A stretch of DNA of 64,000 nucleotides from Methanobacterium_D oryzae (GCF_050433505.1 NZ_JBNPXC010000002.1:747449-811448), one strand, 5' to 3'. Counted from the stretch's first letter, positions 25,220 to 35,481 are shown. Numbers and translations: made by a program. The notes: a model not told the origin generated them from the sequence alone.

Positions 25220-28200
25220 ATGGAGGAGCATAAAGGACAATTTAAGGAAATCTTTGAAAAATCACCTATTGGTATTCTATTTTATGATAAAAAAGGTGAA
25301 TTAATTAAAGCTAACCAGTCAGCATTAGAAATAATTGGAATTCCATCATTAAATATCCTTAAAGAAGTTAATTTATTTGAAAATTCACATATTAAATCCC
25401 ATAAAGAAGAACTATTTAAAAATAAATATATTAGATTTCAAATTCCTGTGAATTTAGATAAAATTAAAGAACAATACAATTATCCTTTAAAAAAATCAGG
25501 GCTTATTTATATTGATTACACTGTTTCTGTTACTGATTCTGGATTTTTAGCTCAAATTCAAGATATCACTGAACAAAAAAAAGATGAAATTGCTCGCATC
25601 GAAAGTGAAAGAAAATTCAGAACACTTCTGGATATGCTACCAGTTGGAATTTCTGTTTTAGGTAATGATAGAAAAATTCTTTTTAACAATAGTGCATTAG
25701 AAGAGATTTTAGAATTATCTAAAGATGAAATAAATAAAGGAAAGTACATAGAAAGAAAATATATTAAGTCAGATATGTCTGAAATGAATTTTAACGATAT
25801 TCCGAGCGTTAAAGCATTTAATGAACAAAAACCAGTTAAAGATATCGAAGTTGGAATAATGAAAGGGAATAAGTCTACTATTTGGACAAATGTAAGCGCA
25901 ATTCCTCTTTCTTTCCCAGACTGGAATATTTTAGCAGTTACTTCTGACATCACAAAACGTAAAAAAGCTGAAGAAGAGCTAAATAATAACTTGATTGAGC
26001 TTGAAACTATTTTATCATCTATTGCTGATGGTATTGTAGTATATAATGCTTCTGGTGAAATTATAAGAATTAATAATGTGGCAAAAAAAGTTCTTGGATA
26101 TAAAGAAAATGTGCCAAAAATATCATTTGAAGAAAGAGCTTCAATAGCATTATATCCTAATGGTGAACAGTTCATGTTTGAAGATTTACCTGCTAATAGA
26201 GCCTTAAACGGAGAAACTATTAGAGATAGTGAAATGTTAATTAAAAGAGGTTCAAATAATTATACTTGGGTAATTGCTTCAGCTGCACCCATAATTGGAG
26301 AAAATAAAGAAATAAATGGAGCAGTATCAACATTTAAAGATATTACAAAGCGTAAAAAAGCTGAAGAAGAACTAAGAAAGAACGAATTACGTTTCCGATC
26401 AGTGTTAGATAACTCTCTAGACGCCATTTATAGAGTTAACCTTAAGACGGGGCATTATGAATACTTCAGTCCTGCTTTTGAGGATGTTTTTGGTTTTTCA
26501 GCCGAAGAACTTATGTCACAGACTCCTGAGCAAGCAATGTCATTAATTCATCCAGATGATATATCTCTAGTGAAAGAAAGCTTATCTCAATTGGATAAGA
26601 CCGGTAATGTAAAAGTTGAATACCGAGTTCGTGACAGTAGCGGCAAATACCGCTGGTTATCAAATCACCTTTCACAAATTAAGGATGATAAAGGACGACC
26701 AATGTATCGAGATGGTACCGTTAGAAACATTACACAAAAAAAGAAAAATGAAGAAGAATTAAGAAAATCACGCCATAATTTAGAATTAAAAGTTCAAGAA
26801 AGAACAAAAGAAATTAAATATCAAGCAGATTTACTTAAAAATGTTAATGATGCCATATTATCGGCAAATAAAGATTATATCATTACTTCATGGAATCCTG
26901 CAGCTGAAAGACAATATGGATGGAAAGCTGACGAAGCAATTGGAAAGAATGTTTTTGAATTACTCCAAGTAGAATATCCCGACAAAGAATTTTCAGAAGC
27001 ACTTGAAACTATAGTTAAAAGCGGTGGCTATAAAGGTGAAGAAATCCACCAACGTAAAGATGGTACTTCCATTATTGTTGAAACAACAGTCATGGGATTA
27101 AGAGATAAAAAAGATGATATTACGGGTTGGGTATCTGTTATTCGGGATATAAATGAGAGAAAAAAAACAGAAGAAGAACTTCGAATGAGTAGAGAAAACT
27201 TTAGAACGCTTGCAGAAAATTCATTAGATAGTATTATAAGACTTGATAAGGATTTGAGGTATGTTTATGTTAATTCTGCTGCAGCAGAAATAACTGGAAA
27301 ATCACCTGAAGATTTCATTGGAAAAACCTACAGAGAAGTAGGAATTCCAGAAGAATATGCTAGCTTATGGACTGAAAATAATCGAAAAGCAATTGAAACT
27401 GGCAAAATACAGCATTATGAATTTGAATTTATGTCTAATAATGATTTAAGATTTATAGAAAGCACTGCAATACCGGAATTTAACGCTGCTGGTGAAATTG
27501 AATCGGTACTTATTTTAGATCGTGATATTACAGAACATAAAAATATTGAAGATGAACTTCGAAGGAGTAGGACAAGTTTTAAAACTCTTGCTGAAAATTC
27601 ACCAGATATTATAAACAGAATAGATAAAGAATTTAAAACTGTTTATATAAATCCTGCAATTATAGAAATATCTGGTAAGCCTCCAGAGCACTTTATAGGT
27701 AAAAATATGGATAAATTAGGAATACCTGAAGAATTTACAGTGCCACTTAAAGAAAAAAGCATTAAAGCTTTTAAAACTGGTGAAATACAAGAATTTAAAA
27801 CTGAAATGCCTACAGCAAAAGGCTTAAAAATTTTTTATACTTATTTAGCCCCAGAATTTGATGAAAATGGAAAAGTAAATACAGTTTTTACAGTTTCTCA
27901 TGACATAACAGAATTAAAACATGCAGAAAAACACTTAAAAGAAACCATACAAGAATTAGAACGTTCAAATATAGAATTACAACAATTTGCATACGTATCC
28001 TCCCATGACCTACAAGAACCCTTACGCACTATTGCAAGCTTTACACAACTTCTAGAACGCCGATACAAAGGTAAATTTGACTCTGATGCTGATGAATTTA
28101 TGGACTACATTGTAGAAGCTGCAATTCGTATGAAAGAACAAATTGAAGGCCTACTTGAGTATTCCCGTGTTGCAACCAAAGGAGAAGAATTTAAACCAGT

Positions 28201-28648
28201 AGATATAAACATAATCCTAAACCAAACAATTAAAATCCTCCATACTTCAATTAAAGAATCTAATGCAATAATAACTCATGACGAACTTCCAAATGTAAAA
28301 GGTGATGCTGATCAATTACAAAGAGTGTTCCAGAACCTTATTTCAAACGCTATAAAATTTAGAAAAAGTGAAGAACCACTTAAAATCCATATTTCAGCTC
28401 GAAAGGAAAATAATGAATATATTTTCTCAATTTCAGATAATGGTATTGGAATTGAAGAACAATACAGTGAACGTATATTTACAATATTCCAACGCTTACA
28501 CACAAGAGAAAAATACAAAGGAACAGGAATAGGCTTATCCATAGTTAAAAGAATAATTGAACGTCATGGCGGGCGAATCTGGGTTGAATCTTCGTTTGGA
28601 GTTGGATCAACTTTTTATTTCACAATTCCAAAACTCATGAAGGAATAA
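25220..28648 (+). CDS. Multi-PAS sensor histidine kinase
   Basis: This 1142-aa protein has seven PAS-type sensor domains in series (about residues 5-120, 130-250, 258-385, 390-515, 535-655, 660-780 and 785-905), most ending in a PAC-like DITxxKKAEEEL linker. A HisKA domain follows with H-box SSHDLQEPLRT (phosphoacceptor H929), then HATPase_c with N-box QNLISNAIKF, G1 DNGIGI and GTGIGLSIVKRI. No membrane helix is seen, so it is probably a cytosolic sensor of redox, ligand or energy signals, as is common in methanogens. ATG 25220 has GGAGAT seven nt upstream. No response regulator is adjacent. Confidence 0.92.
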   Translation: MEEHKGQFKEIFEKSPIGILFYDKKGELIKANQSALEIIGIPSLNILKEVNLFENSHIKSHKEELFKNKYIRFQIPVNLDKIKEQYNYPLKKSGLIYIDYTVSVTDSGFLAQIQDITEQKKDEIARIESERKFRTLLDMLPVGISVLGNDRKILFNNSALEEILELSKDEINKGKYIERKYIKSDMSEMNFNDIPSVKAFNEQKPVKDIEVGIMKGNKSTIWTNVSAIPLSFPDWNILAVTSDITKRKKAEEELNNNLIELETILSSIADGIVVYNASGEIIRINNVAKKVLGYKENVPKISFEERASIALYPNGEQFMFEDLPANRALNGETIRDSEMLIKRGSNNYTWVIASAAPIIGENKEINGAVSTFKDITKRKKAEEELRKNELRFRSVLDNSLDAIYRVNLKTGHYEYFSPAFEDVFGFSAEELMSQTPEQAMSLIHPDDISLVKESLSQLDKTGNVKVEYRVRDSSGKYRWLSNHLSQIKDDKGRPMYRDGTVRNITQKKKNEEELRKSRHNLELKVQERTKEIKYQADLLKNVNDAILSANKDYIITSWNPAAERQYGWKADEAIGKNVFELLQVEYPDKEFSEALETIVKSGGYKGEEIHQRKDGTSIIVETTVMGLRDKKDDITGWVSVIRDINERKKTEEELRMSRENFRTLAENSLDSIIRLDKDLRYVYVNSAAAEITGKSPEDFIGKTYREVGIPEEYASLWTENNRKAIETGKIQHYEFEFMSNNDLRFIESTAIPEFNAAGEIESVLILDRDITEHKNIEDELRRSRTSFKTLAENSPDIINRIDKEFKTVYINPAIIEISGKPPEHFIGKNMDKLGIPEEFTVPLKEKSIKAFKTGEIQEFKTEMPTAKGLKIFYTYLAPEFDENGKVNTVFTVSHDITELKHAEKHLKETIQELERSNIELQQFAYVSSHDLQEPLRTIASFTQLLERRYKGKFDSDADEFMDYIVEAAIRMKEQIEGLLEYSRVATKGEEFKPVDINIILNQTIKILHTSIKESNAIITHDELPNVKGDADQLQRVFQNLISNAIKFRKSEEPLKIHISARKENNEYIFSISDNGIGIEEQYSERIFTIFQRLHTREKYKGTGIGLSIVKRIIERHGGRIWVESSFGVGSTFYFTIPKLMKE

Positions 28649-28673
28649 AAAAAGATTTAAATAAAAAAATAAT

Positions 28674-29225
28674 TTATTCCAAGAACTTTGACACAAATGG
28701 TGATGTGTCTCCTCTTCTTTGGAAATGTCCTGAAGGCCCTTCACCTAAGAATTCAGAAAACCATGATTCATGTTGAATCTCTTCATGAAGTATTGAAAGA
28801 GCTAAATCATAGGTCCTATGGTCTTTACCTGCAGTTATATTGCAAATATTAGTATATTGTCTTACAGCGCACCTTTCTGCCTCTACTAACACTTTTAAGA
28901 GTTCCATATTATTTGATGAGTCTGCTGGTAAAGATGCGGGCGGACATCCAGAAATATTATGGAAATCGTTCATATGTCCTGGTAATTTTCCTCCAAGTTC
29001 GTAAATACGTGGAATAAGTGCTTCAAAATGATTTCTATCCTCAATACGTGCAGATTCTGCGATTTCTTTAACTCCTTCTCCTTCTAATCCAATTAAATTC
29101 ACCCTTAGGATTGTGTAATAATAGAATGTTGTCAGTTCTGCTGCTGCATTTTTAACTAAAAGTTCGACAAGTTCGTCTACATTAATTCCAGTTTCTTCAA
29201 CCATTTCACGAGTTACTTTGGCCAT
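28674..29225 (-). CDS. Dps-like ferritin (thioferritin/DPSL type)
   Basis: This 183-aa four-helix ferritin-like protein oxidises and stores iron and protects against peroxide. Seen: helix 1 NAAAELTTFYYYTILRVN with the first Glu ligand, IEDRNHFEALIPRIYELGG, SGCPPASLP, AERCAVRQYTNICN, and the last ligand helix ILHEEIQHESWFSEFLGEGPSGHF. The cysteines in SGCPP, ERCAVRQ and NIC correspond to the thioferritin signature of Dps-like proteins of archaea and anaerobes. GGTGGTGAAAAA is an excellent ribosome binding site. It converges with the kinase gene and is 55 nt downstream of the ZIP gene, with which it may be co-transcribed. Confidence 0.9.
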   Translation of the reverse strand: MAKVTREMVEETGINVDELVELLVKNAAAELTTFYYYTILRVNLIGLEGEGVKEIAESARIEDRNHFEALIPRIYELGGKLPGHMNDFHNISGCPPASLPADSSNNMELLKVLVEAERCAVRQYTNICNITAGKDHRTYDLALSILHEEIQHESWFSEFLGEGPSGHFQRRGDTSPFVSKFLE

Positions 29226-29280
29226 TTTTTCACCACCAAATATTAATTTATTTTATATTTGTAATAAGTTTGTTCATTCT

Positions 29281-30093
29281 TTATCCAAAGGTAACGTCAA
29301 GTATCATCATGATTAAAAAGCCGCCAATAATTGCTAGTGTAGCTAAATCTGTATTTTTTCCGCTTTGACATTCAGGTATAACATCTTCAACAACAACAAA
29401 TATCATTGCTCCCGCAGCAAAACCTAAAGCATAAGGTAAAATAGAATATGAAAAAGAAACAATTAAAACTCCAATAATTCCCGCAATAACTTCTACAAAC
29501 CCTGATAACTGCCCATACCAAAAACTTTTAAATCTTGATATTCCCTCACTTCTAAGAGGCAATGAAACTGCCATACCTTCTGGTAAATTTTGTATTCCAA
29601 TTCCAATGGCTAATGAAACTGCTGTAAATAGTGAAGTAGATTCAAAACCAGCTGCAACAGCTCCAAAGGCAATTCCTACTGCTAAACCCTCAGGAATATT
29701 ATGTAAAGTAACTGCAAGAATTAACAGTCTGTTACGATGCCAGGTAGTTTTAATTCCTTCAGCTTCTTCTATTGAACATCCTCTGTGGAGATGAGGAATT
29801 ATTTTATCAATTCCACCTAAAAAAACACTTCCTAACAGAAAACCTGTTGCTGCAGGTATCCATGTTAAAAACCCCCACTGAACCGACATTTCTATAGCAG
29901 GTGTAAGAAGCGACCAGAAGCTTGCAGCGATCATTACTCCTGCAGCAAACCCAAGAGAACTATCAATAATTTTTCTACCTACTTCTTTTGTTATAAATAC
30001 TGTTGAAGCCCCTATAGCTGTCATTAACCATGTAAATAGTGTAGCAATAATAGTTAGTGTTATAGGATTTAAATTACCAATACTTTCAACCAT
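29281..30093 (-). CDS. ZIP-family metal transporter
   Basis: This 270-aa membrane protein with eight predicted helices is a ZIP transporter for divalent metals such as zinc or iron. Both signature metal-site helices are present: VTLHNIPEGLAVGIAFGAV (TM4) and GIGIQNLPEGMAVSLPLR (TM5). The loop between TM3 and TM4 has only a modest HLHRGC element instead of a long His-rich stretch. It lies upstream of the Dps-like gene on the same strand, which fits a shared role in metal homeostasis. Confidence 0.92.
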   Translation of the reverse strand: MVESIGNLNPITLTIIATLFTWLMTAIGASTVFITKEVGRKIIDSSLGFAAGVMIAASFWSLLTPAIEMSVQWGFLTWIPAATGFLLGSVFLGGIDKIIPHLHRGCSIEEAEGIKTTWHRNRLLILAVTLHNIPEGLAVGIAFGAVAAGFESTSLFTAVSLAIGIGIQNLPEGMAVSLPLRSEGISRFKSFWYGQLSGFVEVIAGIIGVLIVSFSYSILPYALGFAAGAMIFVVVEDVIPECQSGKNTDLATLAIIGGFLIMMILDVTFG

Positions 30094-30568
30094 ATACTTA
30101 TTTATTCATAATTAAATTATAAAAAGTATTATACATATACCTACACATAAAATTTTTTTTGATTTCTCACAATCCCATTAACTTATTGAAGTACAAAATA
30201 GAATTTAAAATATAAAAAAAATAATTAATTTTAAACATTAAGTCGGCAAAAACATTAATCAATTGGAAAGAAATATTAAAACTATTAAATTTGTCCTTAG
30301 TCTTATTTCTGTTTTTAAGCTGTTGTAAATCAAAATTAAAGCCATCATTATAATTTAAATTCCGAATATTGAGTTTATCATTCTTCAACTCGATCGTTAA
30401 GGGTAAATTCCCATATAAATTTCTGAATCTTAAAACAATTTATCATAAGAAGTTCCTGAGAATATCCATACATTAAAATGCCTTGATTGTACAATTTAAA
30501 AGATCAAAAAAGTGATCTATAGGGTTAAAAGAGATTTTTTAAGAATATTCTATTTATTGATGATTCTT
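30094..30568. other. AT-rich spacer
   Basis: About 475 nt with no supported gene. A 73-codon minus-strand frame (30167-30388) consists mostly of Asn, Lys, Phe and Leu, has no ribosome binding site, and is taken as chance. Confidence 0.5.
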
Positions 30569-31645
30569 TTAAATTTTAATTTCTCTAAGTAAGACATTCA
30601 TTTCTCCATCATCCTTAAACTCTATAGAGCCATTAAATTGCTCTAAAATAGCTTCGATAAATGACATGTCATGCTCTTTCATACTTTTAATGTCAACACC
30701 ATCTTTGTATTTTAAAACAAGTTTAATATCATTATGGGTATGTTCTAATCCTATAAAAATTTCTTTTTCATTATTTGAGTAATCCTGTTTTAATTTATCA
30801 AATATAAGCTCATTTAAAATTAATCCGTATGGAATTGCAGTATTTATATCCATTAAAATACCATGCATATCTATATCAAGTTTAATATCTTTTTTATCAA
30901 TATCATAGACTTCAAACAAATAATCTAGAAGATGAACTGTATATTTACCAAAATCAATCATTGCAAAATCTTCAGATTGGTCTAATAAATCATTAAGCAG
31001 TGCAATTGCATTTGCACGGGTTTGATTCCGGATATAAATTTCAGATAAATCTTCATTTTTTACTACGGATGTTTCCATATTTATAATACTGGAAATTAGC
31101 TTTAACGTGTATTGAATACGTTTATAAATTTCTTCAATAAGTATTTCCTTTTCATGAATTTCTTCTTGAAGAGATCTATTAGCTTCTTCAAGATCTTCTG
31201 TTCTTTTTTCAACTAATTCATTTAAATAATATCGATGTCTTATTAATTCATCTTCAATTAGTTTTCTTTCTATGGCATAAGAAATTGATCGTGATAACAA
31301 TAAACTATTGACCTGTCCCTTAACCAAATAATCTTGTGCACCTTCCCTTACAGCCCTAATTGCAATATCTTCATCACCAAAGCCACTTAATATAACAATA
31401 GGTATTTCAGGAGCCTGTTCATATACACTGGCAAACGTATCAAGCCCAGTACTATCCGGAAGGCCCAAATCCAGTAATAAAATATCAAATCCATCTCTAA
31501 TAAGGGATTTTATACCTTCATCAAGTCGCTTAGAGTGATATAATTCAAATGCAGGATTTTGAACTTCTTTAAGCATTTCCTCTATAATCCTAAAATCCTC
31601 TAGGTTATCCTCAATTATTAAAACCCTTATTAGTTTATCTTCCAT
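30569..31645 (-). CDS. Response regulator receiver fused to degenerate histidine kinase module
   Basis: This 358-aa protein starts with a receiver domain (residues 5-125: VLIIEDN, phosphoacceptor Asp in LLLDLGLPD, conserved VILSG and LVKG). A coiled coil (about 130-165) leads to a region with the layout of the HisKA_2/HATPase kinases common in methanogens. Where those have a HHRVKNN-type H-box this protein has EIYKRIQYTLKLISSIIN, with no histidine. The N-box is ILNELIFDKLK with Asp for the key Asn, and G1/G2 glycine motifs are missing. It is therefore probably not an active kinase and may work as an adaptor or output domain. Last gene of a three-gene operon. Confidence 0.82.
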   Translation of the reverse strand: MEDKLIRVLIIEDNLEDFRIIEEMLKEVQNPAFELYHSKRLDEGIKSLIRDGFDILLLDLGLPDSTGLDTFASVYEQAPEIPIVILSGFGDEDIAIRAVREGAQDYLVKGQVNSLLLSRSISYAIERKLIEDELIRHRYYLNELVEKRTEDLEEANRSLQEEIHEKEILIEEIYKRIQYTLKLISSIINMETSVVKNEDLSEIYIRNQTRANAIALLNDLLDQSEDFAMIDFGKYTVHLLDYLFEVYDIDKKDIKLDIDMHGILMDINTAIPYGLILNELIFDKLKQDYSNNEKEIFIGLEHTHNDIKLVLKYKDGVDIKSMKEHDMSFIEAILEQFNGSIEFKDDGEMNVLLREIKI

Positions 31646-31672
31646 ACAAAAAACTCCTGATTTTTTTTATTT

Positions 31673-32092
31673 TCAAGATAATCTGACGGCATTATGCCAA
31701 AAAGCCTCAATAGATTTAATAACTTTAAGAAACTGGTCAAAATCAACCGGTTTGGTAATATAGCAGTTTGCATAATTTTTATAAGTTTTAATAATATCAT
31801 CATCAGAATTGGAAGTAGTTAAAACAATAACTGGAATAGATTTTAAGTCATTATTCTTCTTTATTTCATTTAAAACTTCACGACCATCCTTACGAGGTAA
31901 GTTAAGGTCCAATATGATAATATCTGGTCTTGGAGTATTTGAATAATTAGATTCATGATTCAAGAAGTTTAATGCTTCTACACCGTCTTTTACCACGAAT
32001 AATTCATTATTTGTTTCTTTAAGAACTTCTTCAATTAATCGTATATCTGCAGGATTATCTTCCACTAATAACATTTTTATTGAATTAGTCAT
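31673..32092 (-). CDS. Rcp1-type single-domain response regulator
   Basis: This 139-aa stand-alone receiver domain has MLLVEDNPADIRLIEEVL, phosphoacceptor Asp in IIILDLNLPRKDG, VIVLTTSN and YITKPVDFDQF, typical of the Rcp1/CheY-like group that relays phosphate from PAS kinases. It has no output domain. GGAGG precedes the ATG. It lies 27 nt upstream of the receiver/degenerate-kinase gene and 25 nt downstream of the membrane protein gene, so it is the middle gene of an operon. Confidence 0.92.
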   Translation of the reverse strand: MTNSIKMLLVEDNPADIRLIEEVLKETNNELFVVKDGVEALNFLNHESNYSNTPRPDIIILDLNLPRKDGREVLNEIKKNNDLKSIPVIVLTTSNSDDDIIKTYKNYANCYITKPVDFDQFLKVIKSIEAFWHNAVRLS

Positions 32093-32117
32093 TGTTTTCC
32101 TCCAAAAAATTGATTAT

Positions 32118-32474
32118 TCACACTGCAAATATTAATATAAAAAATATGGATTCTAATGTAAAATGCAGTGCTCTATGCTGTAAATGAGTCATTTTAAGAC
32201 TTGAAAATTCATGATAAAGATCCACAACCATATGAATTAAAGCTGCCAATACACCTATTTCAATAGATAAAAACACGATTGAAATTATGAAAAAGTGAAA
32301 TACTGCCTCTAATGCTTCATGAATTATCCAGAGCCTTATATTTGACGCTACATTTCTTTTTATTATACCTGCAAGAAGTATGTAAAAATCGGCTAAAACA
32401 CTCCACATCACCTTACTGTGGACTTCATCACTAATGGCAAGCGCTACTGCAATGTAAAACCATAAAATTTCCAT
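32118..32474 (-). CDS. Histidine-rich four-helix membrane protein
   Basis: This 118-aa protein has about four membrane helices and many histidines at helix ends: HEALEAVFHFF, LIHMVVDLYHEF and HLQHRALHFTLES. The regular spacing suggests a metal or heme site near the membrane surface. I do not recognise the family. ATG 32474 is preferred, with GGTGA five nt upstream; ATG 32477 and GTG 32483 are alternatives. It is the first gene of the operon with two receiver-domain proteins, so a sensory or signalling role is plausible but unproven. Confidence 0.6.
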   Translation of the reverse strand: MEILWFYIAVALAISDEVHSKVMWSVLADFYILLAGIIKRNVASNIRLWIIHEALEAVFHFFIISIVFLSIEIGVLAALIHMVVDLYHEFSSLKMTHLQHRALHFTLESIFFILIFAV

Positions 32475-32795
32475 CATTGTCACCGTTGTTATCGAAATAA
32501 GACATAATATTTAACATTTAACATAATAAAATTTTCATAATATTTTTAAGTTCAGTTATAAGTCTAAAAATCATATTTTAGTGTTAATTTAGATTTAAAA
32601 CATTTAGATTTATAAATTTGGAAATATACATTAATTTTAATTGATATTCTGTTACTCAAATTCATGAAATTTAAGTTATAAATTTATTATATATGTCACT
32701 AAACTAGTTCATAACTACTTAACTATAGAATTACTAAATCAATATAAATATTATTATCTTTACTTATTCTTAAATTTATACAAAGGAGAAGTGAA
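32475..32795. other. Divergent promoter region before valS
   Basis: About 320 nt of AT-rich sequence with no gene, between the divergent signalling operon and valS. It must carry promoters in both directions; many TATA-like stretches prevent choosing one. Confidence 0.5.
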
Positions 32796-35465
32796 ATGAC
32801 TAACAATATTCCAAAAGACTATGATCATAAAAAAGAGACAAATTGGCAAAGTAAATGGCAAAAAGAGAACACATACAAGTTCATAGGTGATGGAACCAAT
32901 CCAAGTTACATTATTGATACACCCCCACCATATCCTACAGGTGCCACCCACATGGGACATGTTTTAAACTGGACATATATCGATATAATTGCCAGATTTA
33001 AAAGAATGCAAGGATATGATGTACTTTTTCCCCAAGGATGGGATTGTCATGGACTTCCAACCGAAGTTAAAGTTGAAGAAACCCACAGAATCAAAAAAGG
33101 AGATGTTCCAAGGGATGAATTCAGGAAAATGTGTGTAGATCTCACAAGTCAAAACATCAAACAAATGAAAGCACAAATGATATCCCTCGGATTTTCACAG
33201 GACTGGTCCAGAGAATTTGTAACCATGACACCAGAATATATGAAAAGAACACAACTCTCATTTTTAAAAATGTACAATGAGGGGCTTATTTACAGAGGAA
33301 TTCACCCTGTAAACTGGTGTCCAAGATGTGAAACTGCAATAGCATTTGCAGAAGTGGAATATCACGAAAATGAAACTTACCTAAATTATTTAGAATTTCC
33401 AGCAGAAGGCGAAGAAAACGGTGTTTTAATAGCAACAACAAGACCAGAACTATTATCAGCTTGTGTTGCTGTTGTCGTTCATCCAGAAGATGAAAGATAT
33501 AAAGAACTTGCAGGAAAACGCCTCGAAGTACCACTTTTTGGACGTTCAATTGAAGTAATAACAGACACAGAAGTTGATCCTGAATTTGGTACCGGAGCAG
33601 TTATGATATGTACATTCGGAGATAAAACAGACGTACTATGGGTAAATAAATACGATCTTGACATCATAGAAGCTATAGATGAACAGGGAATAATGCAAGA
33701 AGTTTCAGGAGACTATTGTGGCCTGAATATCAAAGAATGTAAAGAAAAAATTATAGAAGACCTTAAAAAAGAAGGTTACCTTAAAAAACAGGAAAATGTA
33801 GACCAGAATGTAGGTTTATGCTGGAGATGTAAAACTCCAATAGAAATACTTGTAAAAAATCAATGGTTTGTAGCAGTTAAAAAATTGATTGATGATGTTA
33901 GAGAAGTTTCAGATGAGATGAAATGGACTCCAGAGTATATGGAAACACGTCTCCTAAACTGGACTGGTTCAATGGACTGGGACTGGTGTATCTCCCGTCA
34001 AAGAATATTCGCGACCCCTGTACCTGTCTGGTATTGTAACGAATGTGGAAAGGTACATATAGCCTCAGAAGACATTTTACCAGTTGATCCTACAAGGGAT
34101 AAACCTGAAGGAAAGTGTGAATGTGGAAATGGAGAATTTATTGGAGAAACTGATGTTCTTGATACATGGATGGATAGTTCAATCAGCCCTCTTTCAATTA
34201 CTGGTTGGCCAGATGAAAGCTACAAAAACTATTATCCAACAGCATTAAGACCACAAGGACATGACATTATAAGAACATGGGCATTTTACACAATCCTTAG
34301 ATGTAAAGCACTTACAGGACAAAGGCCTTTTGATGAAATAGTTGTTAATGGAATGGTATTTGGTGAAGACGGCTATAAAATGAGTAAATCAAGAGGAAAT
34401 GTAATATCAACAGAAGCTATTTTAGAAGATTACGGTGCCGATGCTCTTAGATTATGGGCTGCAAACAGTGTTCCAGGATCTGATGTTCCATTTGCATGGA
34501 AAGATGTTAAATATGGCTATAAATTCTTAAGAAAATTCTGGAATGCATTCAGATTCATAAATATGCATATTGAAGGATTTGAAGCAAGTTTAAATGAAAA
34601 AGAAATTATTGAAAATCTAAATCCGATGGATAAATGGATATTATCAAAATTAAACAGAGTAGTTGCAGATATAACAGATTCTATCGAATCTTATACTTTT
34701 GCAACTGCTGTTAACAAAATTCAGGCATTTGTATGGCATGATTTTTGTGATGAATACATAGAAGCAGTGAAATATAGGCTCTACGGAGATTCTCCAGAAC
34801 TTGCAGTATCCAAAGAAGTGGCACAGTACACGCTTCAAACTGTTATATTGACATCATTAAAACTTTTAGCTCCACTTACTCCTCATTTTGTTGATGAAAT
34901 TTACGGGTACATGCAATCAGAAGATGTAAGTATTCATAAAACACTCTGGCCAGAATTAAATGAAAAATTAATCAGTGAAAATGCAGAGGAAACTGGAAGA
35001 GTGGGAGTAGAACTTATAGGTGAAATTAGAAGGTTCAAATCTGCCTCTAAAATGTCATTAAATACTCCAATTAAAACATTGAACTTATACACAACAGATT
35101 CATCATTAATTGAAGAAATTGAGAATTTAAGTGCTGATATTAAGGGTACAATGAGGATAAATGAATTAAATGTAATGCCCGGAAAGCCAGATATCAAAGA
35201 AAAAGTCACTGAAATTATCCCTCAAATGGTTAAAATAGGTCCGGAATTTAAAGGTGATGCTCCAAAAGTTGTAAAATACCTGCAATCAGAAGATATGGAT
35301 GAAATTGTAGCTAAACTTGATGTAGATGGGGAACTTATGATCGATGACTGTAAAATAACTTGGGATCATATTGAAGCCAAAAAAGAAGTTGTAGGGAAAA
35401 CCGGTGAAAAGGTAGAGGTTATTCACGCCGCCAATTTAGATATTATTCTTGAAATTATAGTTTAA
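32796..35465 (+). CDS. valS: Valyl-tRNA synthetase
   Basis: This 889-aa class I aminoacyl-tRNA synthetase charges tRNA-Val. Seen: PPYPTGATHMGH (HIGH-type motif, about residue 51), the editing domain with TTRPELL (about 210), zinc-ribbon cysteines WCPRC and CWRC plus CNECGK...CECG, the WDWCISRQRIFATPVPVW segment, GYKMSKSRGN (KMSKS, about 528) and the anticodon-binding domain. The ATG is preceded by AAAGGAGAAGTGA. It heads a same-strand housekeeping block; aroA follows after 16 nt. Confidence 0.98.
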   Translation: MTNNIPKDYDHKKETNWQSKWQKENTYKFIGDGTNPSYIIDTPPPYPTGATHMGHVLNWTYIDIIARFKRMQGYDVLFPQGWDCHGLPTEVKVEETHRIKKGDVPRDEFRKMCVDLTSQNIKQMKAQMISLGFSQDWSREFVTMTPEYMKRTQLSFLKMYNEGLIYRGIHPVNWCPRCETAIAFAEVEYHENETYLNYLEFPAEGEENGVLIATTRPELLSACVAVVVHPEDERYKELAGKRLEVPLFGRSIEVITDTEVDPEFGTGAVMICTFGDKTDVLWVNKYDLDIIEAIDEQGIMQEVSGDYCGLNIKECKEKIIEDLKKEGYLKKQENVDQNVGLCWRCKTPIEILVKNQWFVAVKKLIDDVREVSDEMKWTPEYMETRLLNWTGSMDWDWCISRQRIFATPVPVWYCNECGKVHIASEDILPVDPTRDKPEGKCECGNGEFIGETDVLDTWMDSSISPLSITGWPDESYKNYYPTALRPQGHDIIRTWAFYTILRCKALTGQRPFDEIVVNGMVFGEDGYKMSKSRGNVISTEAILEDYGADALRLWAANSVPGSDVPFAWKDVKYGYKFLRKFWNAFRFINMHIEGFEASLNEKEIIENLNPMDKWILSKLNRVVADITDSIESYTFATAVNKIQAFVWHDFCDEYIEAVKYRLYGDSPELAVSKEVAQYTLQTVILTSLKLLAPLTPHFVDEIYGYMQSEDVSIHKTLWPELNEKLISENAEETGRVGVELIGEIRRFKSASKMSLNTPIKTLNLYTTDSSLIEEIENLSADIKGTMRINELNVMPGKPDIKEKVTEIIPQMVKIGPEFKGDAPKVVKYLQSEDMDEIVAKLDVDGELMIDDCKITWDHIEAKKEVVGKTGEKVEVIHAANLDIILEIIV

Positions 35466-35481
35466 AAGTTTAAGTGATTCC

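Noticed and set aside
30167..30388. 73-codon Asn/Lys/Phe-rich minus-strand frame
   Set aside because: Low-complexity composition and no start signal; probably chance.
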